Shown here: positions 1-7,127 of the stretch, piece after piece | Layout of the letters: every line of letters begins with the position of its first letter | Position numbering within the stretch: position 1 is the stretch's first letter | Source of the DNA: a virus | IMG/VR virus record: IMGVR_UViG_3300044632_001560 | Span: 1-50,341 of that record | Direction: 5' to 3' (one strand) | DNA: 50,341 bases | Made by a program: the position numbers and the translations under genes | Notes under the pieces: model-generated | Seen by the model: only the letters and a program-made list of their open reading frames with translations | What the model was told of the DNA's origin: nothing | The model's database searches: none

Positions 1-13
1 TTAAAATCCATTA

Positions 14-193
14 TTATTTTTCTTCTTTTCTTTTTTCAAGAATTTCACCTCTTAAAGTTTGTAATAATGATTTTAATTCTTGTGATGTTTTTCTAGCTCT
101 AGTCCCAGCACTATTATTCCCGTTATTGAATTTAGTGACATCACCTGAAAGAGACTCTGTTAAAGCTTTGATTTTTTCAATAGTTGTTTCCAT
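14..193 (-). CDS. Histone H1-like (Hc1-type) small DNA-binding protein
   Basis: A 59-residue reading frame starts at ATG 191-193 and ends with tandem TAA codons. The protein has an N-terminal amphipathic stretch beginning METTIEKIKALTESL, a central GNNSAGTRARKTSQELKSLL segment and a lysine-rich C-terminus (EILEKRKEEK). The 'GN.(A/S)AGTRARK.S.EL..L.....' core is the signature of the Hc1 histone H1-like proteins that are widespread in Bacteroidota and Chlamydiae, which bind and compact DNA. Its length matches the short Bacteroidota versions. It follows the 159-residue gene on the same strand with a 36-base AT-rich gap. A role in condensing phage or host DNA is inference; the family assignment rests on the motif. 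Confidence 0.8.
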   Translation of the reverse strand: METTIEKIKALTESLSGDVTKFNNGNNSAGTRARKTSQELKSLLQTLRGEILEKRKEEK

Positions 194-229
194 AAGTTTA
201 TTTTTTTAAAAAAATACTATTTTTTTTGT

Positions 230-709
230 TTATGTAAATCTAAATTTAGTACTTCGATTAAATGTTTTATAAATTGTTGTTATTAAATCTAAGTCGGATT
301 TAGTTATTACCGTTCCAAGTTTAAATACATCTTGAAAAAACTTAATCATTGAATCTTTGATGTATTTATTTTTTTGTTCGTAATAGATTTCAAATATGAA
401 GTCTTTAAGGAATACCTTGTGTTCTCCATCTTGTTCTATCATGATGTTTTCCTTTGAGAAGTTATTAACCACTTTATTCCAACACCATTCAAAATGGTCG
501 TCTTTTTCATCTTTGGTTAACCTAATTTTAGTTTCTGCGTTCTCATCTCCATCATCCCCTAAGTACGTATCCATAATCATAAGGACTAATGAAACAACAA
601 AATCCTGATAGACTTCGAGCCTTTCAAAAATTATATTATTAGATTCATACCAAAGACTAAACTCGTCTTCAGTAACTGGTTTTGATATGTAGTTAAAAAA
701 ATTCTCCAT
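230..709 (-). CDS. Hypothetical acidic protein
   Basis: A 159-residue protein beginning MENFFNYISKPVTEDEF. I do not recognise it. It is rich in acidic and aromatic residues, with a cluster DDGDENAETK around residue 55 and predicted mostly alpha-helical character. There is no signal peptide, and one mildly hydrophobic stretch (FVVSLVLMIMDTYL, about 37-50) is probably a buried helix. The start codon at 707-709 lies inside the 3' arm of a terminator-like hairpin (701-727). The next in-frame Met is at about residue 44, so the first ATG is preferred. It lies between the Hc1-like gene and a probable structural gene. Confidence 0.7.
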   Translation of the reverse strand: MENFFNYISKPVTEDEFSLWYESNNIIFERLEVYQDFVVSLVLMIMDTYLGDDGDENAETKIRLTKDEKDDHFEWCWNKVVNNFSKENIMIEQDGEHKVFLKDFIFEIYYEQKNKYIKDSMIKFFQDVFKLGTVITKSDLDLITTIYKTFNRSTKFRFT

Positions 710-727
710 AGGGATACTATGGAGAAT
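701..727 (-). terminator. Hairpin plus T-run (terminator or attenuator) overlapping a start codon
   Basis: A perfect 11-bp inverted repeat, ATTCTCCATAG / CTATGGAGAAT, with a 5-base loop. In the minus-strand direction it is followed at once by TTTTTT, which is the layout of an intrinsic terminator. It lies 28 bases after the stop of the 755-2233 gene. Its distal arm contains the ATG and second codon of the next gene (230-709), and the T-run encodes that gene's Phe-Phe. It may terminate the upstream transcript, or act as an RNA structure that sequesters the start codon. Confidence 0.6.
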
Positions 728-754
728 ATAATAAGATTTAATAAATCGTGTATG

Positions 755-2233
755 TTATTGAGTTTTTTTATTGTAACTCATAAGGTTCATAATTTTACTG
801 AACTCTTCACTAATTAAATTATTTTGTTCTTTTTCAAAAGTTGACTCTAACTTCATCATTAATTTACTTGCCTTATCCGTTTGTTCACCTGAAGAATCTT
901 TAACAATTGGTTGAGCGGATTTATTATAAGCCTTTCTTTTAATTTTAGATAACAAATTATCTTTTCTAATCTTATTTCTTTTTTTGTTAACATCGGATTC
1001 TCCTGTGTTCGCCCATCCTGGATTGTTACCAGTTCTTGAAGAACCTTCAATATTATCAGTTACCCATTTCTCGTCAGGATTTATTCCATCATAATCAATG
1101 TTTTCAAGTGCCGCAGCCGTTAAATTGTCCACATAATCATTAACCGCATCGGAAGGGATATAAGCCTTTTTATCCATTTTAGCCAATTGTCCGTTATTTT
1201 TTGGAAAAAATTTAGGGTTTGTATTGTACTGTCCCTTTGAACCATCTTTGAGATATTCTCTCATTTTTTTATCTACGTCTTTTAACGCGTCACTATTTTC
1301 TTTCTTATTCAATTTTGAAATTCTTTCATATTCAACTGTACCTTTAGCCTTACCTGAAAACTTTTCATTTTCTTTCGCTTCAATAACTAATTCCTCAATC
1401 ATATCAATCAACTCATCTTCAGTTAAATCCATTGTTGTGTTTTCAGTTAATGCTAATTTATACATAATTGACTCATTTTTAGCACCTGAGGTACCTTTCT
1501 TTCCCATTTTATTTACCGCTTTCTGAATAAATTTTTTAGCTTCTTCCAAACGGTCACTATTATTGGTTTTCGTCCCACTTTCATCCTCATCATCTTCCAA
1601 TTTTTGAGTTAAAAGACCAATTATCTCATCATAACTCATTTTTCCAAAATTTTTCTTTCCAAATCTTGGGTGTACATCATCCATACCACCTAACTCTTCA
1701 ATTTCAGATTTATTATGCTTTCTTAACATTTTAAAATCCTCAGAGTCAATTTTATTATTGTTATTTTTGTCTAACTTTTTTTGACCACCATATAGTTTTT
1801 CTTCTAATTCTGATTTGTCAACATAAGTTTTATTTCCAATTTTAAATTCACCACCTTTTTTGGTATCTTTCAATTTTTTTGTGAAAGCATTACCCTCGGT
1901 AAACTCGTCATTTTCTTTTTTCATTTCTTTATCTACATTTTTTATTTTATTCAACACTCCTTTTTTTGATAACATTATATCGTTACCTCTATCATCTTCA
2001 AAATGATAAGTTTGGGTTTCAGAATCACTCCTACCTTTTCTACCTCTACCTTTAAAAATTACTCTTTTAGGTTTTCCATTAACACTATCAAAAACATATG
2101 TCTGTTCATATTCTAAATCATAAGCATCAACTTCTAAAATATTAATTTTTTCTTCAAGTCTTGATGTCAATTCATTAATTTTGTCATCGATTGACTCATT
2201 CAAAATTTTATCTATGATAGTTTTCTTATTCAT
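755..2233 (-). CDS. Hypothetical charged, probable virion-associated protein with EF-hand-like loop
   Basis: 492 residues from ATG at 2231-2233 (MNKKTIIDKILNES). A longer frame would need a TTG and is rejected. The protein is very hydrophilic and lysine/glutamate rich, with likely helical N- and C-termini. It has a calcium-binding-like loop, DKNNNNKIDSEDF, at about residues 155-167 (D-x-N-x-N-x-x-I-D-x-x-D-F, as in EF-hand/dockerin loops). It contains a segment LALTENTTMDLTEDELIDMI, and the neighbouring gene has a similar LTLTENSTIKNIIKKL segment. The pairing with the next gene and the low-complexity charged composition resemble T4-like scaffold or internal-head proteins, but that is inference and the function is unknown. 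Confidence 0.65.
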   Translation of the reverse strand: MNKKTIIDKILNESIDDKINELTSRLEEKINILEVDAYDLEYEQTYVFDSVNGKPKRVIFKGRGRKGRSDSETQTYHFEDDRGNDIMLSKKGVLNKIKNVDKEMKKENDEFTEGNAFTKKLKDTKKGGEFKIGNKTYVDKSELEEKLYGGQKKLDKNNNNKIDSEDFKMLRKHNKSEIEELGGMDDVHPRFGKKNFGKMSYDEIIGLLTQKLEDDEDESGTKTNNSDRLEEAKKFIQKAVNKMGKKGTSGAKNESIMYKLALTENTTMDLTEDELIDMIEELVIEAKENEKFSGKAKGTVEYERISKLNKKENSDALKDVDKKMREYLKDGSKGQYNTNPKFFPKNNGQLAKMDKKAYIPSDAVNDYVDNLTAAALENIDYDGINPDEKWVTDNIEGSSRTGNNPGWANTGESDVNKKRNKIRKDNLLSKIKRKAYNKSAQPIVKDSSGEQTDKASKLMMKLESTFEKEQNNLISEEFSKIMNLMSYNKKTQ

Positions 2234-2262
2234 ACTATATAAATACCACAATAATTAGCTTT

Positions 2263-3126
2263 TTAGTTTTTAGAGTATTCTCTAATTATAATTTTTTTTA
2301 TAATTGACTCGTTAACTCCAAATTCTTTTGCCAATTTTTTAATAATATTTTTTATTGTACTATTTTCAGTTAAAGTAAGCGCATTAATATCTCCTTGATT
2401 ACAGTAAGGAAATTTCTTACATTTTTTTTTAACCTCAACAAATTTACCTCCAGGAATCTGTGTTTTACTTCTACCTCTCCACTTTTTTGGACTCATGGAT
2501 TTTGCTAAAAATGATGGTGTTTCATATGAACCTGAAGAAAATGAACTAGTCGCCTCTTTAGCTTCAACCTTTTCTAACTTATCATAATACTTTGGGTCCT
2601 CTGATAAGTGGTCTAAGGTTATGAGTTTAGGGTCCGCAGATTTATGTTCTTTTTCAACATTAACACCTTTGTTAAATTGTTTTTTTAAATCTTGATAAAT
2701 TTTTTCTATTTGTTCTTTCGATGGTGAGTCATTTTTTTCTTTAGCGTACTTTTTAGATAAGTCTCTTAATTTAGCCATAATAGTTCTTTCAGCTTCAGTA
2801 ATATTTTCTTGTACTTTACCTGACAGTGCGGTAACAAAAGCACCTGCACCTCCTGAAGATGCCGCCTCTTTATTCTCACTTTTCTTTTTCTTACCTTGGC
2901 AATGAGCTTTTTGACTAAAACCTTTAGGGTTGTTACAGTCTATACTTTTTTTGTACTTCTCAGACCATTTTTCATTAGTTTCACCTTTCTTCTCTTTTAT
3001 TGAACTGATGAAATCAGATTTAGTTTTAACACCTTCAATTGAGTTCAAATCGGAGTTTTGGGCAGAAGCCGCTGCAAATTGTTTGTTTAACTCACTTTTA
3101 AAATTACTTGCGATTTTGTTTTCCAT
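2263..3126 (-). CDS. Hypothetical phage protein with SIDC..PKGFSQKAHC motif
   Basis: 287 residues from ATG 3124-3126 (MENKIASNF). An upstream ATG would overlap the 81-residue gene by 46 bases and is not preferred; the chosen start leaves a 5-base gap. It carries two cysteine motifs that I recall recurring in proteins of marine and freshwater T4-like phages: SIDCNNPKGFSQKAHCQG (about 61-78) and VKKKCKKFPYCNQGDINAL (about 231-249). The rest is lysine-rich and hydrophilic, with an alanine/glycine-rich stretch (EAASSGGAGAF). The C-terminal 35 residues look like a helical tail. The paired cysteines suggest small metal-binding knots. It is probably a virion protein, by context and motif memory only. 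Confidence 0.65.
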   Translation of the reverse strand: MENKIASNFKSELNKQFAAASAQNSDLNSIEGVKTKSDFISSIKEKKGETNEKWSEKYKKSIDCNNPKGFSQKAHCQGKKKKSENKEAASSGGAGAFVTALSGKVQENITEAERTIMAKLRDLSKKYAKEKNDSPSKEQIEKIYQDLKKQFNKGVNVEKEHKSADPKLITLDHLSEDPKYYDKLEKVEAKEATSSFSSGSYETPSFLAKSMSPKKWRGRSKTQIPGGKFVEVKKKCKKFPYCNQGDINALTLTENSTIKNIIKKLAKEFGVNESIIKKIIIREYSKN

Positions 3127-3131
3127 TTTTT

Positions 3132-3377
3132 TTAAGCACTTCTTAGTCTTGGTTCCCACATTGACCTTTGTGTCCACATCAATTGGTAAAACTCTTTGAA
3201 TATTTTTATTACAATTTCTTTGGTCTCAGATTCTAGTTTTCCTCTTTTTAAATCTTTAGCAACCATATCTAACATTTTATCTTCAAACTGCCTAAGAGTG
3301 TTTGAATTTAAAAAGTCTTTAATCTCTTTTTTTACAAGAGTTTCAATTTCTTTTTTTTCACTTTGGGATAGAGCCAT
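3132..3377 (-). CDS. Small conserved phage protein, function unknown
   Basis: 81 residues beginning MALSQSEKKEIETLVKKEIK. It is a strongly helical, charged protein ending in an aromatic/basic tail (FYQLMWTQRSMWEPRLRSA). The C-terminal pattern 'KIFKEFYQLMW..R..WEP.L' looks like a natural end rather than a truncation, which supports this frame over the overlapping extension of the next gene. It has 6-base spacing from the upstream gene and 5-base spacing to the downstream one, consistent with co-translation. No catalytic motif is visible. Confidence 0.75.
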   Translation of the reverse strand: MALSQSEKKEIETLVKKEIKDFLNSNTLRQFEDKMLDMVAKDLKRGKLESETKEIVIKIFKEFYQLMWTQRSMWEPRLRSA

Positions 3378-3383
3378 AATTAA

Positions 3384-3989
3384 TTACTTTTTTACACTTG
3401 TCTTTTTTCTTGATGCTATCACTTTAGCCCACTTAGATTTAAATTTCTCGTAATAGGTTTGTAATTTTGTGATAGTGTTTAAAAAGTTATCATCAACCTG
3501 TAATGTGTCCCCTGTAATGTACAATCCGTTACTTTCACCTATTCTAAATTTAAATGTCATATCAAAATCAACAATTTTACCTGACCACTCAACATTATTT
3601 GAATATATTTGTAATGGACCAAAATTTGTTAAATCAGAAACTTCACTTACAAATTCATCCATAGTTTCTTGAAATACTGTTTTCTCTTCACTAGTAAGTT
3701 CGGTATCAGACTTTTTATTTCCGTAAATGATTAATACCCCTCCAGATATTCTATAAGCTTGGTCGTATTCATCTTTTGGGATTTCTCTATCAATGTCCAC
3801 ATCAATTTCATCTTCAATAGTTTTACCCAAATCGTATTTCTTAGTGATATCCCCTGTCGCCTCAAAATCCTCTTTAATAACATAGAGATTTTTAATATCT
3901 TTATTTTCTTTAATGTTTTGTTGATTAGAGCTAAGAGCCTGTCTTACTTTGGCTAAATGGTCTTTAATGTCATTATATGAATTCATCAT
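3384..3989 (-). CDS. Hypothetical protein, possible virion component
   Basis: 201 residues from MMNSYNDIKDHLAKVRQAL; the start is one of two adjacent ATGs at 3984-3989, and a longer start would be TTG. The first ~55 residues look helical and charged. The middle (YRISGGVLIIYGNKKSD through FDMTFKFRIGESNGLYITG) looks like alternating beta strands, and the C-terminus is a basic helix ending SRKKTSVKK. It overlaps the upstream amidase-fold gene by 17 bases. I do not recognise a family; the position in a block of probable structural genes is the only functional hint. Confidence 0.65.
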   Translation of the reverse strand: MMNSYNDIKDHLAKVRQALSSNQQNIKENKDIKNLYVIKEDFEATGDITKKYDLGKTIEDEIDVDIDREIPKDEYDQAYRISGGVLIIYGNKKSDTELTSEEKTVFQETMDEFVSEVSDLTNFGPLQIYSNNVEWSGKIVDFDMTFKFRIGESNGLYITGDTLQVDDNFLNTITKLQTYYEKFKSKWAKVIASRKKTSVKK

Positions 3990-4590
3990 TATCAAATTTT
4001 TTTGTTAAATATTCACAATCAAAAGATGGGTTTAAGTCCAAATATCTCTGATTAATATTACTTCTTATCAGTACACCTTCAAACTTACTGAACCCTTTTA
4101 CTTTAGTATTATGTCCAATAAACCTTTTTTTTATGTTATTTTCAGTACAAATTTTATCTAATAGTGGATAAATAACATTTTTTTGTTGTTCAGTAAAAAC
4201 GTCCCAATAAAGTTTATCTCTCCATTTTTTTTCAAAAACTTCTACTTCTTTATAAATATTACCAAAGCAGTCTTTGAAACCATTATTTTGTACTTCTTTT
4301 TCAAACCATCCTAAATTTTCTAAACAAACAACAATACTCTCATTATCTATTTCAGGGTTTTGAAAAAAATAACCGACATCAGTGTTATTCAATAATTGTA
4401 ACACTGTGCCGGTTTTTGTAATAATATAGTGAGGGATTTTAGAGTATTCTTTTAAATACCGATATTTTAAACTAATTAAATAATTTGTAATATCCCTATT
4501 AGTTGAACATAATATTATGTTCTTTTTATCGTGTGTACCAAGAGATTTGAAAACACCATACTTATCTACCGTAAATTCTATCGTTGACAT
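3973..4590 (-). CDS. Amidase_2-fold (N-acetylmuramoyl-L-alanine amidase-like) protein, probably degenerate
   Basis: 205 residues. The core reads IPHYIITKTGTVLQLL (about 52-67), then DVGYF, then SIVVCLENLGWF (85-96, Glu91), then FTEQQKNVIYPLLDKICTENNI (132-153) and RFIGHNTKVKGFSKFEG (156-172). This is the strand/helix order of the peptidoglycan amidase fold (Amidase_2/PGRP/T7 lysozyme). However, the usual first zinc histidine after strand 1 is absent (NIILCSTNRD), and the usual K..CPG/DPG context after the GH motif is missing. Catalysis is therefore doubtful and a binding or structural role is possible. It overlaps the upstream membrane-protein gene by 29 bases. Confidence 0.6.
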   Translation of the reverse strand: MSTIEFTVDKYGVFKSLGTHDKKNIILCSTNRDITNYLISLKYRYLKEYSKIPHYIITKTGTVLQLLNNTDVGYFFQNPEIDNESIVVCLENLGWFEKEVQNNGFKDCFGNIYKEVEVFEKKWRDKLYWDVFTEQQKNVIYPLLDKICTENNIKKRFIGHNTKVKGFSKFEGVLIRSNINQRYLDLNPSFDCEYLTKKFDNDEFI

Positions 4591-5428
4591 ATCTCAAAGA
4601 CCTTGGCGGATTTAAGGAATCGTTTATTGTGTTTTCCTCCAAAGTAATTTCTTTATTCTCATCATTATTCAAGATTGTTTCAGTATCTTCAGTAGTTGTA
4701 GAATTTTCAATATGCCCCATATATTTTTGGTTCAATAAATCTTGCAACTTATCTAACTCCTCATCAGATGGTCTAATAGGTTCTGTGGATACTTCTTCAG
4801 GTTCGTGATGAATAACATTAATAACCTTTTCTAATTTTTGTAAGTCCTCTTCTGTTGGTTTATATCTTATTTCTTCTTCTTGTTTAATTTTCTCCTCCAT
4901 TATCTTACGGGCATCCTCGGTAGTTAACTCCACTTTATCATTAACTTCTTCAACTACTGACTGATTTTTTTCACTAAATTTAACCAACATATGTGCGAAA
5001 GTTAAAGATATTATTGGTAATAATCCACCGGTCAAAAAAGATAAAATTGTTTTATGTGAATTTAAATCGTTTCTTTCAACACCCATAGTCTCAAATAATC
5101 CTCCAGTCATATCAATCCAATCTTTAAACGATTGCCCTGTTTCGTCAATATAAGTGAATGAAAAAAATATGTTACCTAACATTTGTATTAGAGTCACAAT
5201 AAAAAAGGGTAAGTAAACAAACCTACCCATATTAACAGAGACAGCCGCAAGTGCTGACAATGCAGCAATTTCAATACCAACAGACAAATAAATTGCCCAA
5301 GTAAATGGATTCGATAACCCGTAAAAAGAAGTTACATGGGAAATAGAAACAAAGGCAACAAGTAAAATCGGTATAACAAAAGCAGTTACGATAATGTTTT
5401 TTAGATTTTTAGTTAACCAATTTTTCAT
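4562..5428 (-). CDS. Multi-pass membrane protein with acidic coiled-coil tail
   Basis: 288 residues. There are about four membrane segments: IIVTAFVIPILLVAFVSI (12-29), FTWAIYLSVGIEIAALSALA (42-61), VYLPFFIVTLIQMLGNIFFS (71-90) and ILSFLTGGLLPIISLTFAHM (128-147). The remaining ~140 residues form a charged, helical, probably cytoplasmic tail rich in Glu. The topology recalls DUF2637/SpdB-like proteins, but I see no diagnostic residues. The gene overlaps the upstream 92-residue membrane protein by 4 bases (ATGA), so the two are probably translated together and may act together, for example at the cell envelope late in infection. Function unknown. Confidence 0.75.
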   Translation of the reverse strand: MKNWLTKNLKNIIVTAFVIPILLVAFVSISHVTSFYGLSNPFTWAIYLSVGIEIAALSALAAVSVNMGRFVYLPFFIVTLIQMLGNIFFSFTYIDETGQSFKDWIDMTGGLFETMGVERNDLNSHKTILSFLTGGLLPIISLTFAHMLVKFSEKNQSVVEEVNDKVELTTEDARKIMEEKIKQEEEIRYKPTEEDLQKLEKVINVIHHEPEEVSTEPIRPSDEELDKLQDLLNQKYMGHIENSTTTEDTETILNNDENKEITLEENTINDSLNPPRSLRYVNDRIYGR

Positions 5429-5703
5429 TTTTCTAATTCATTCTTATAATGATTTATTGGCACATTGTTTTTGTCAGATAATTCTTCAATCTCTAAAGTT
5501 TTCCAATTTGGAGTTTCTTTAATTAACTTAACCATCTCATCTTGTGTTACCAAAATATTGGATAGTGAATCTACTTTAGTTTTTAAAATTTCAACATCTT
5601 TTTGTGTTGATTTAACCTGACTTCCTGTTCCACATCCTTTAATGAAAATTAAGAATACTAAAACAAAAGTCGTAATCGGAAGATAATTTTTAATTTTGTC
5701 CAT
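5425..5703 (-). CDS. Small single-span membrane protein with coiled coil
   Basis: 92 residues from ATG 5701-5703 (MDKIKNYLPITTFVLVFLIF); the longer frame would overlap the sigma-factor gene and is rejected. It has one N-terminal membrane segment followed by IKGCGTGSQVKSTQKDVEIL and a heptad-like region up to about residue 60. The cysteine after the membrane segment (I-K-G-C) is a poor lipobox because of the Lys at -2, so a signal anchor is more likely than a lipoprotein. A spanin-like or envelope role is possible given the membrane partner gene that overlaps it, but is not demonstrated. Confidence 0.7.
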   Translation of the reverse strand: MDKIKNYLPITTFVLVFLIFIKGCGTGSQVKSTQKDVEILKTKVDSLSNILVTQDEMVKLIKETPNWKTLEIEELSDKNNVPINHYKNELEK

Positions 5704-5752
5704 AACTTTTTTTTTAAAATTTAAATATAAATAATAAACAATAAATACTTCA

Positions 5753-6577
5753 TCAGATATAATCGAACAACGATGAACTCTCATTACGTAACTTACGTAG
5801 AGCCTTTTCTTTAATCTGTCTAACTCTTTCTTTAGTTAGATTGAAATCTGAACCGATATCCTCTAATGTTCTAGGTGTACCTGAAATTCCATAATAGTCC
5901 TCAACAATTTGTTTTTCTCTTTCATCTAATATGTTTAGTATATTAACTAAACCATCTCGTAATTGTTGTGAAGTATTGAATACTTCGTCAGGTCTCATAG
6001 AATCCTTATTCTCAATCAAATCAATTAAAGTATCCCCCTCTTCATTGATTTGAGTCTCTAAGTTAATAGTGTATGGTAAGTTGGCGAATTTATCCTCCAT
6101 TCTACCGTCAGTTTTTTCAACTCTCTTTTTTTCTTTATGTAGGTCTTGAACAACGTTAACGGGTATACGAATAGTTCGTGAATGTTCGTTAAGAGACTGT
6201 AGAATTGATTGTCTAACCCACCAAACTGCGTAAGAAATAAATCTTAAATTTTTAGACCAATCAAAATTATTCAGAGCTTTCATCAATCCAATATTACCTT
6301 CCGCAACCAAATCAGGAAAATCAACTCCTTGATTTTGGTACTGTTTTGCAACTGTAATGACAAAACGTAAATTACCTTCTAAAATTTCCTTCTTAATTGA
6401 CTCTTTTTGTTTTTCTGAAATGTTTTCAGATTGCATTATTTTTGATAACTCCCTTTCTCTTTCAGGTGTCATCACTTTAATTTTCCTAATGTCTTTTAAG
6501 TAAAAACTAACTTCGTCTTGATTAATTGGAATTACAGATTGTTTATTTATCATGTTTAATTTATTTTGAGTATTCAT
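5753..6577 (-). CDS. RNA polymerase sigma factor, sigma-70 family (primary-sigma-like)
   Basis: 274 residues with a complete sigma-70 core: region 1.2 (DEVSFYLKDIRKIKVMTPER, about 21-40), region 2 (LRFVITVAKQYQNQGVDFPD then VAEGNIGLMKAL, about 70-102), regions 2.3-2.4 (RFISYAVWWVRQSILQSL, 112-129), region 3 (IPVNVVQDLHKEKKRVEK, 138-155) and region 4.2 helix-turn-helix (TLEDIGSDFNLTKERVRQIK, 237-256). This is a full promoter-recognising sigma factor that would direct host core polymerase to phage promoters, unlike the short T4 late factor gp55. The start overlaps the upstream stop by 17 bases; an alternative ATG at 6551-6553 avoids the overlap. A Bacteroidota-type promoter lies just upstream of the two-gene unit. 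Confidence 0.93.
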   Translation of the reverse strand: MNTQNKLNMINKQSVIPINQDEVSFYLKDIRKIKVMTPERERELSKIMQSENISEKQKESIKKEILEGNLRFVITVAKQYQNQGVDFPDLVAEGNIGLMKALNNFDWSKNLRFISYAVWWVRQSILQSLNEHSRTIRIPVNVVQDLHKEKKRVEKTDGRMEDKFANLPYTINLETQINEEGDTLIDLIENKDSMRPDEVFNTSQQLRDGLVNILNILDEREKQIVEDYYGISGTPRTLEDIGSDFNLTKERVRQIKEKALRKLRNESSSLFDYI

Positions 6578-7082
6578 TTAATAATTTGATTTCGTTTTCA
6601 GTTAATGAGTCAATACCTGATTCATTTATCTTGTCCAATAATTGGTCCAAAGTAGGTACTTCAACAGGTATTGTCTGTGGTTTAAATAATACACTAAACA
6701 GTTTTTCCATAGAATCACTGATATCACTATCCCCAAACTTAGGTATGTCAGTCATATCAATTGTAAAATTTGTGACTTTATTGTCTGACTTTTTGTCAGT
6801 TTCACCAAATAAATGACTATGAATGTCCTCATCCATAGAAAGAATCATATTATCATTTACAGGAAAAACAAAAAACATTGCGGTCAATTTAGTTATTGAT
6901 TCTTCAAAAAATTTACTAATTCCATCAGTATCCAATGAAGTTTCAAAGTTAACTATTATCCCAGCGTCTCCATATTGGTACCTTACGTCTTTTTTAGATA
7001 TTTGTGAGACACAATCAATTATTAATTTAATGTGAGGCTCAGTTTCCTTGTAATCCCCAAAAGCAAAAAGTATATATTCCAT
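6561..7082 (-). CDS. Hypothetical protein with DUF6576-like C-terminal motif
   Basis: 173 residues beginning MEYILFAFGDYKETEPHIK. The first ~90 residues alternate strands and helices in a compact alpha/beta arrangement; the middle is acidic. The last 31 residues, around LDQLLDKINESGIDSLTENE followed by IKLLNEYSK, match the short helical motif 'LD.ILDKI...G..SLT..E...L...S' that I associate with Bacteroidota proteins (DUF6576-like C-termini). It is co-transcribed with and overlaps the sigma factor, so it may regulate or accompany it, but no function is known. Confidence 0.7.
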   Translation of the reverse strand: MEYILFAFGDYKETEPHIKLIIDCVSQISKKDVRYQYGDAGIIVNFETSLDTDGISKFFEESITKLTAMFFVFPVNDNMILSMDEDIHSHLFGETDKKSDNKVTNFTIDMTDIPKFGDSDISDSMEKLFSVLFKPQTIPVEVPTLDQLLDKINESGIDSLTENEIKLLNEYSK

Positions 7083-7095
7083 AATTTTATTTCTA

Positions 7096-7127
7096 CAAAT
7101 ATACGATGAAAAAACAATATCCCCAAA
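7096..7127 (-). promoter_or_regulatory. Bacteroidota-type promoter for the sigma-factor unit
   Basis: Read on the minus strand, TTTG (7124-7127) is followed after 20 bases by TATATTTG (7096-7103). This fits the Bacteroidota consensus TTTG (-33) and TAnnTTTG (-7). The predicted start lies only a few bases before the ATG at 7080-7082. It sits immediately downstream of a terminator, as expected for the start of a new transcription unit. The -33 element overlaps the terminator stem. Confidence 0.5.

Noticed and set aside
3127-3177. N-terminal extension of the 2263-3126 gene (MDTKVNVGTKTKK)
   Set aside because: It would overlap the well-formed C-terminus of the 81-residue gene by 46 bases, while the internal ATG gives clean 5-base spacing.
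5725-5733. T4 late promoter TATAAATA on the plus strand
   Set aside because: It points away from any plus-strand gene; the genes here are on the minus strand, where the motif reads TATTTATA.
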